Shown here: piece after piece, positions 61,347 through 64,000 of the stretch
How the letters are laid out: each line of letters starts with the position of its first letter
Numbering within the stretch: the stretch's first letter is position 1
Assembly: GCA_965199905.1 (NCBI GenBank)
Contig: OZ241366.1
Coordinates: 4,402,001 to 4,466,000 of the forward strand
DNA from: Ilyomonas sp965199905
Lineage (GTDB): Bacteria; Bacteroidota; Bacteroidia; Chitinophagales; Chitinophagaceae
Reading direction: 5' to 3'
Length of the DNA stretch: 64,000 bases
Notes under the pieces: model-generated
What the model was told of the DNA's origin: nothing
What the model saw: the letters and a program-made list of their open reading frames with translations, nothing else
Databases searched by the model: none
Translations under genes and position numbers: made by a program

Positions 61347-62861
61347 TTAATCTACATAACCTAAAATACCCATTTCCGGAATGTCAAGACCCGCAATTTC
61401 ATCAGCTTCTTTTACGCGAAGCGGCACTATTTTATTGGTTATTTTAAAAAACGCATACATAACTATAAAGACAAATACAACGCAGGTAAGCACGCCTATC
61501 AGCTCTGCTACAAGCTGTCCACCATCGCCATAGAATAAGCCTTTCACCGTGCCGGGAACACCATTCCAGCCATCGCCGTAAGAACCATCGGCAAATAAGC
61601 CCAATGCTAAACAACCCCAGGCGCCATTCGCGCCGTGAACTGCAAATGCACCAACAGGATCATCAATCTTAAGCTTTCTGTCTAATAAATTATAAACCAG
61701 GATTACTAAAACACCTGCTACCGCACCGATAATTACCGATGAGATGGAATTAACGAACGCGCATGGTGCTGTAATCGCTACCAATCCGGCTAATAAACCG
61801 TTGCAAAGCATACCTGGGTCTGGCTTGCTGCCGGTTGCGTACATATAAAGCAGTGCAGATAAAGTGCCGCCTGTGCCTGCCATCATGGTGTTCACGGCAA
61901 CAATGCTGATCCTGAAATCGCCACCTGCCAGTGTTGAGCCGGGATTAAATCCAAACCAGCCAAAAGCGAGAATGAATGTACCCAGGATTGCCATCGGAAT
62001 ATTGTGGCCCGGAATGGTATTTACTTCACCGTTCGGTCCGTATTTTCCTTTTCTTGGCCCGATGCAAATGGCGCCTGCCAAAGCAGCAACGCCGCCTACT
62101 AAGTGCACCACAGATGAACCGGCAAAATCAACATGACCATGACCCAGCCCGAAGTTGATGCCTAACTGCGACAGCCAGCCGCCACCCCAAACCCAGTTGC
62201 CGAATATCGGGTACACGAACATAGAGATGAATAAACCGAAAATAAGAAACGATTTGAACGACCATCTTTCTGCCATGGAGCCGGTAGGTATGGTAGCTGT
62301 GGTATCCATAAATACCATCTGGAACAGGAAAAGGGCAAACACACCGACATCATACACTTTGCTGTTAAGGAAGAAGCCAACGCTTCCGATGATACCAAAT
62401 GCGTGCCCGCCAATGTTTACCGTATATTCATGCGGAATAACGCCCGGAGCGCCACCTAATGTAGCTACGTTAAGTGCGCCGCCAAACATAAAGGCGAAGC
62501 CGCAAATCCAGAAGCCGATCATGCCCAGCGCATATACCATAAAATTCATCCCCATGGTGTGCGCCACGTTTTTCTTTTGGGTAAAACCCGTTTCAACCAG
62601 CGCAAAGCCGGCCTGCATAAACATAACCAGGAAACCCGCCAGCAGCGTCCACATCATATTAATAGCAATCTTGTTGTGCCCGCTTTGTGCAGCTATTTCT
62701 TCAGTAGTTGGTTTGCCTGCCGTAGCCGCAGTTACATCGGAAGCAGTACCTGTATTAGCGCCGGTAGCATCCTGCGAGAAACCGCTGACAGCACAGACAA
62801 GAAAGAAAGCCACAAAGAGGCTTTTCCAGAGAAGAGAGAATTTTTGGTTTATCAAATTCAT
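61347..62861 (-). CDS. amt: Ammonium transporter Amt
   Basis: A 504-residue member of the Amt/Rh family with 11-12 helices. An N-terminal signal (VAFFLVCAVSGFSQ) and a Thr/Ala-rich segment precede the channel. Conserved features are WTLLAGFLVMFMQAGFALVE, the first pore His in SSVVHLVGG, the Trp/Gly-rich FGWFGFNPGS, and the second pore His in AFAVHGANGAWG. Conducts ammonium/ammonia at low nitrogen. No glnK-type PII gene is adjacent; the porin-like gene upstream (36 bp gap) is its operon partner. Confidence 0.95.
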   Translation of the reverse strand: MNLINQKFSLLWKSLFVAFFLVCAVSGFSQDATGANTGTASDVTAATAGKPTTEEIAAQSGHNKIAINMMWTLLAGFLVMFMQAGFALVETGFTQKKNVAHTMGMNFMVYALGMIGFWICGFAFMFGGALNVATLGGAPGVIPHEYTVNIGGHAFGIIGSVGFFLNSKVYDVGVFALFLFQMVFMDTTATIPTGSMAERWSFKSFLIFGLFISMFVYPIFGNWVWGGGWLSQLGINFGLGHGHVDFAGSSVVHLVGGVAALAGAICIGPRKGKYGPNGEVNTIPGHNIPMAILGTFILAFGWFGFNPGSTLAGGDFRISIVAVNTMMAGTGGTLSALLYMYATGSKPDPGMLCNGLLAGLVAITAPCAFVNSISSVIIGAVAGVLVILVYNLLDRKLKIDDPVGAFAVHGANGAWGCLALGLFADGSYGDGWNGVPGTVKGLFYGDGGQLVAELIGVLTCVVFVFIVMYAFFKITNKIVPLRVKEADEIAGLDIPEMGILGYVD

Positions 62862-62897
62862 AGCTTCAGGTTTTGTTATTGATAAATATGTGGTGTG

Positions 62898-63992
62898 TTA
62901 GAAATGATAAGTTGCAGCTAAGATGCCGGACACGGTTGTTTTAGTTCCATCTCCATTATTCTTTTCGAAGACTTCGTCTTTTCCTGCATCCAGCCTTAGT
63001 TCTGGTATAATGGTAAGGTTACCAACTTTAAAATTGGGTGATAGTGTTACATCGAAAATGCTGGTGTAGGGAGCTATAGATGCGACTGCTTTTTTATTGT
63101 CAAAATATTCGCCTCTCAGTGTGATTCCAAATTTGCTTACCGGGTCGTAGTTAAAGTATAATGCAGAGCCCCACCATACATTTCCGTCGCCGCCATCTGG
63201 TTTTACAGACTGAACTGTTCCATTATACCCAATGCTGAATTTATCGCTCACGGCGCCGGTTATCACAAGGTCTCCCTGATTCAGGCTGGAAGCACCGCCG
63301 AAGGAGCCCTGGTAGTTCAGATAAGCTTTTACTTTATCGTTCTTTGAACCGGTGCTGAACTGAGCAATGGCAAACTTGCGCGACGAATTAGTCGTAACAA
63401 GATCAGTTGTATTGGCAACGCCTATCATTAATGCGCTTTTTCCGCCTAATCCAATATCAGCTTTTAGTCCAGTATGCGAAAACGGACCGAAGGAGAACAT
63501 ATAAGACATGCTGTAGTTCCGGTTCAGGTAGGCATCAACCAATTCGTAGCCAATGTGGGTTGCCCATTTGCCTAATGTTAGCTTGAATTTGTCGGATACA
63601 GCATAGCTTAAATAAGCTTGCTTTACCGCAAATAATGTAGAGTGATCAGGATTGCCATAGTTGAATTCCTCGGCTCTTCTTCCAAATCCTAAATCAATAA
63701 AGGCACTTGCCTTTCCAAAGCTGTGTGAGCCCTGAAGGCTTGCCATGCCAAGCTCGAACGAGTTCTGCGAATTGGTAAAGCTTGTGTAATCATTACCATA
63801 ATGAGTACCGCCAAAGGCATCAAAAGCGGAAGGGTCGCTGAAATTGTACCGGTAATAAGCATCAAGCGAACCGGTAATTTTTACACCCGCCACTTCTAAT
63901 GATGGATCGGCGGCTTTGCCTGTGGAATCCTGTGCGTTTGATAGTAACGAGCAGGTAATGCAGGCAGAAAGGAATAGTAAGCATTTCTTCAT
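62898..63992 (-). CDS. Outer membrane beta-barrel protein (Bbp2/porin type)
   Basis: A 364-residue exported protein (signal ends LLSNAQ). It consists of alternating amphipathic strands after GVKITGSLDAYYRYNF, with QAYLSYAVSDKFKLTLGKW and GITLRGEYFDNK, and ends in AATYHF with the terminal Phe of outer membrane barrels. It matches the beta-barrel porin-2 type often encoded directly before amt in Bacteroidota. It probably lets ammonium or small nitrogen compounds pass the outer membrane; that role is inferred from context. Confidence 0.82.
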   Translation of the reverse strand: MKKCLLFLSACITCSLLSNAQDSTGKAADPSLEVAGVKITGSLDAYYRYNFSDPSAFDAFGGTHYGNDYTSFTNSQNSFELGMASLQGSHSFGKASAFIDLGFGRRAEEFNYGNPDHSTLFAVKQAYLSYAVSDKFKLTLGKWATHIGYELVDAYLNRNYSMSYMFSFGPFSHTGLKADIGLGGKSALMIGVANTTDLVTTNSSRKFAIAQFSTGSKNDKVKAYLNYQGSFGGASSLNQGDLVITGAVSDKFSIGYNGTVQSVKPDGGDGNVWWGSALYFNYDPVSKFGITLRGEYFDNKKAVASIAPYTSIFDVTLSPNFKVGNLTIIPELRLDAGKDEVFEKNNGDGTKTTVSGILAATYHF

Positions 63993-64000
63993 AAAACTGT

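Noticed and set aside
62155..62901. 248-codon open frame antisense to amt
   Set aside because: Shadow of the ammonium transporter gene; no protein features.

Overview
The window is from a Bacteroidota chromosome, most likely a Chitinophagaceae-type soil or freshwater glycan degrader (the family is an inference). The evidence is a SusC/SusD pair, many secreted glycoside hydrolases, a type IX secretion sorting domain, lipoproteins, promoters of the TAnnTTTG type, no Shine-Dalgarno pattern and several TTG starts. No tRNA, rRNA, CRISPR array, phage or transposase gene was seen.

Region 1 (1-27100) is a polysaccharide utilisation locus. It opens with a truncated SusC, SusD and a DUF3823 lipoprotein. 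It continues with two tandem GH2 enzymes, a glutaminase-A-like (DUF4964/5127/4965/1793) protein, a HepT-MntA toxin-antitoxin pair, a minus-strand block (GH76, vanadium haloperoxidase-like protein, giant FG-GAP/ASPIC protein), and a plus-strand block (GH43, T9SS-sorted CHU-type protein, an unassigned TIM-barrel protein, GH92). GH76 plus GH92 point to alpha-mannan-like glycans; GH43 and GH2 suggest arabinose and beta-linked decorations. An orphan TPR histidine kinase (27413-29527) follows.

Region 2 (29500-44500) is mostly housekeeping: a histone H1-like Lys/Ala protein, ApaG, a ThuA-like protein, AlkB-like oxygenase, YigZ, RibD, PrmC, ExbB/ExbD, a Nudix-fold (NrtR/AraR-type) regulator, a three-gene unit with a winged-helix regulator and a CreD-like protein flanked by two matching palindromes, a ferritin-like protein, DgkA, a DUF1361 protein and a decayed lipoprotein gene.

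Region 3 (44500-57700) carries two NtrC-type sigma-54 regulators and a histidine kinase, CmoA, an ICMT/PEMT-like methyltransferase, a GT39-like membrane glycosyltransferase and a MacA/ABC ATPase/FtsX permease operon with a possible sigma-54 promoter. Region 4 (57600-64000) has an SDR enzyme, a small lipoprotein, a decayed stretch, NhaA, an ammonium transporter and a beta-barrel porin.

The most unusual structure is a dispersed intergenic repeat of about 110-125 bp in six copies (near 9.2, 13.9, 24.6, 29.6, 33.0 and 49.3 kb). It has conserved ends and a central palindrome of two types. In the two copies of the second type, the central stem-loop is inverted relative to the flanks.
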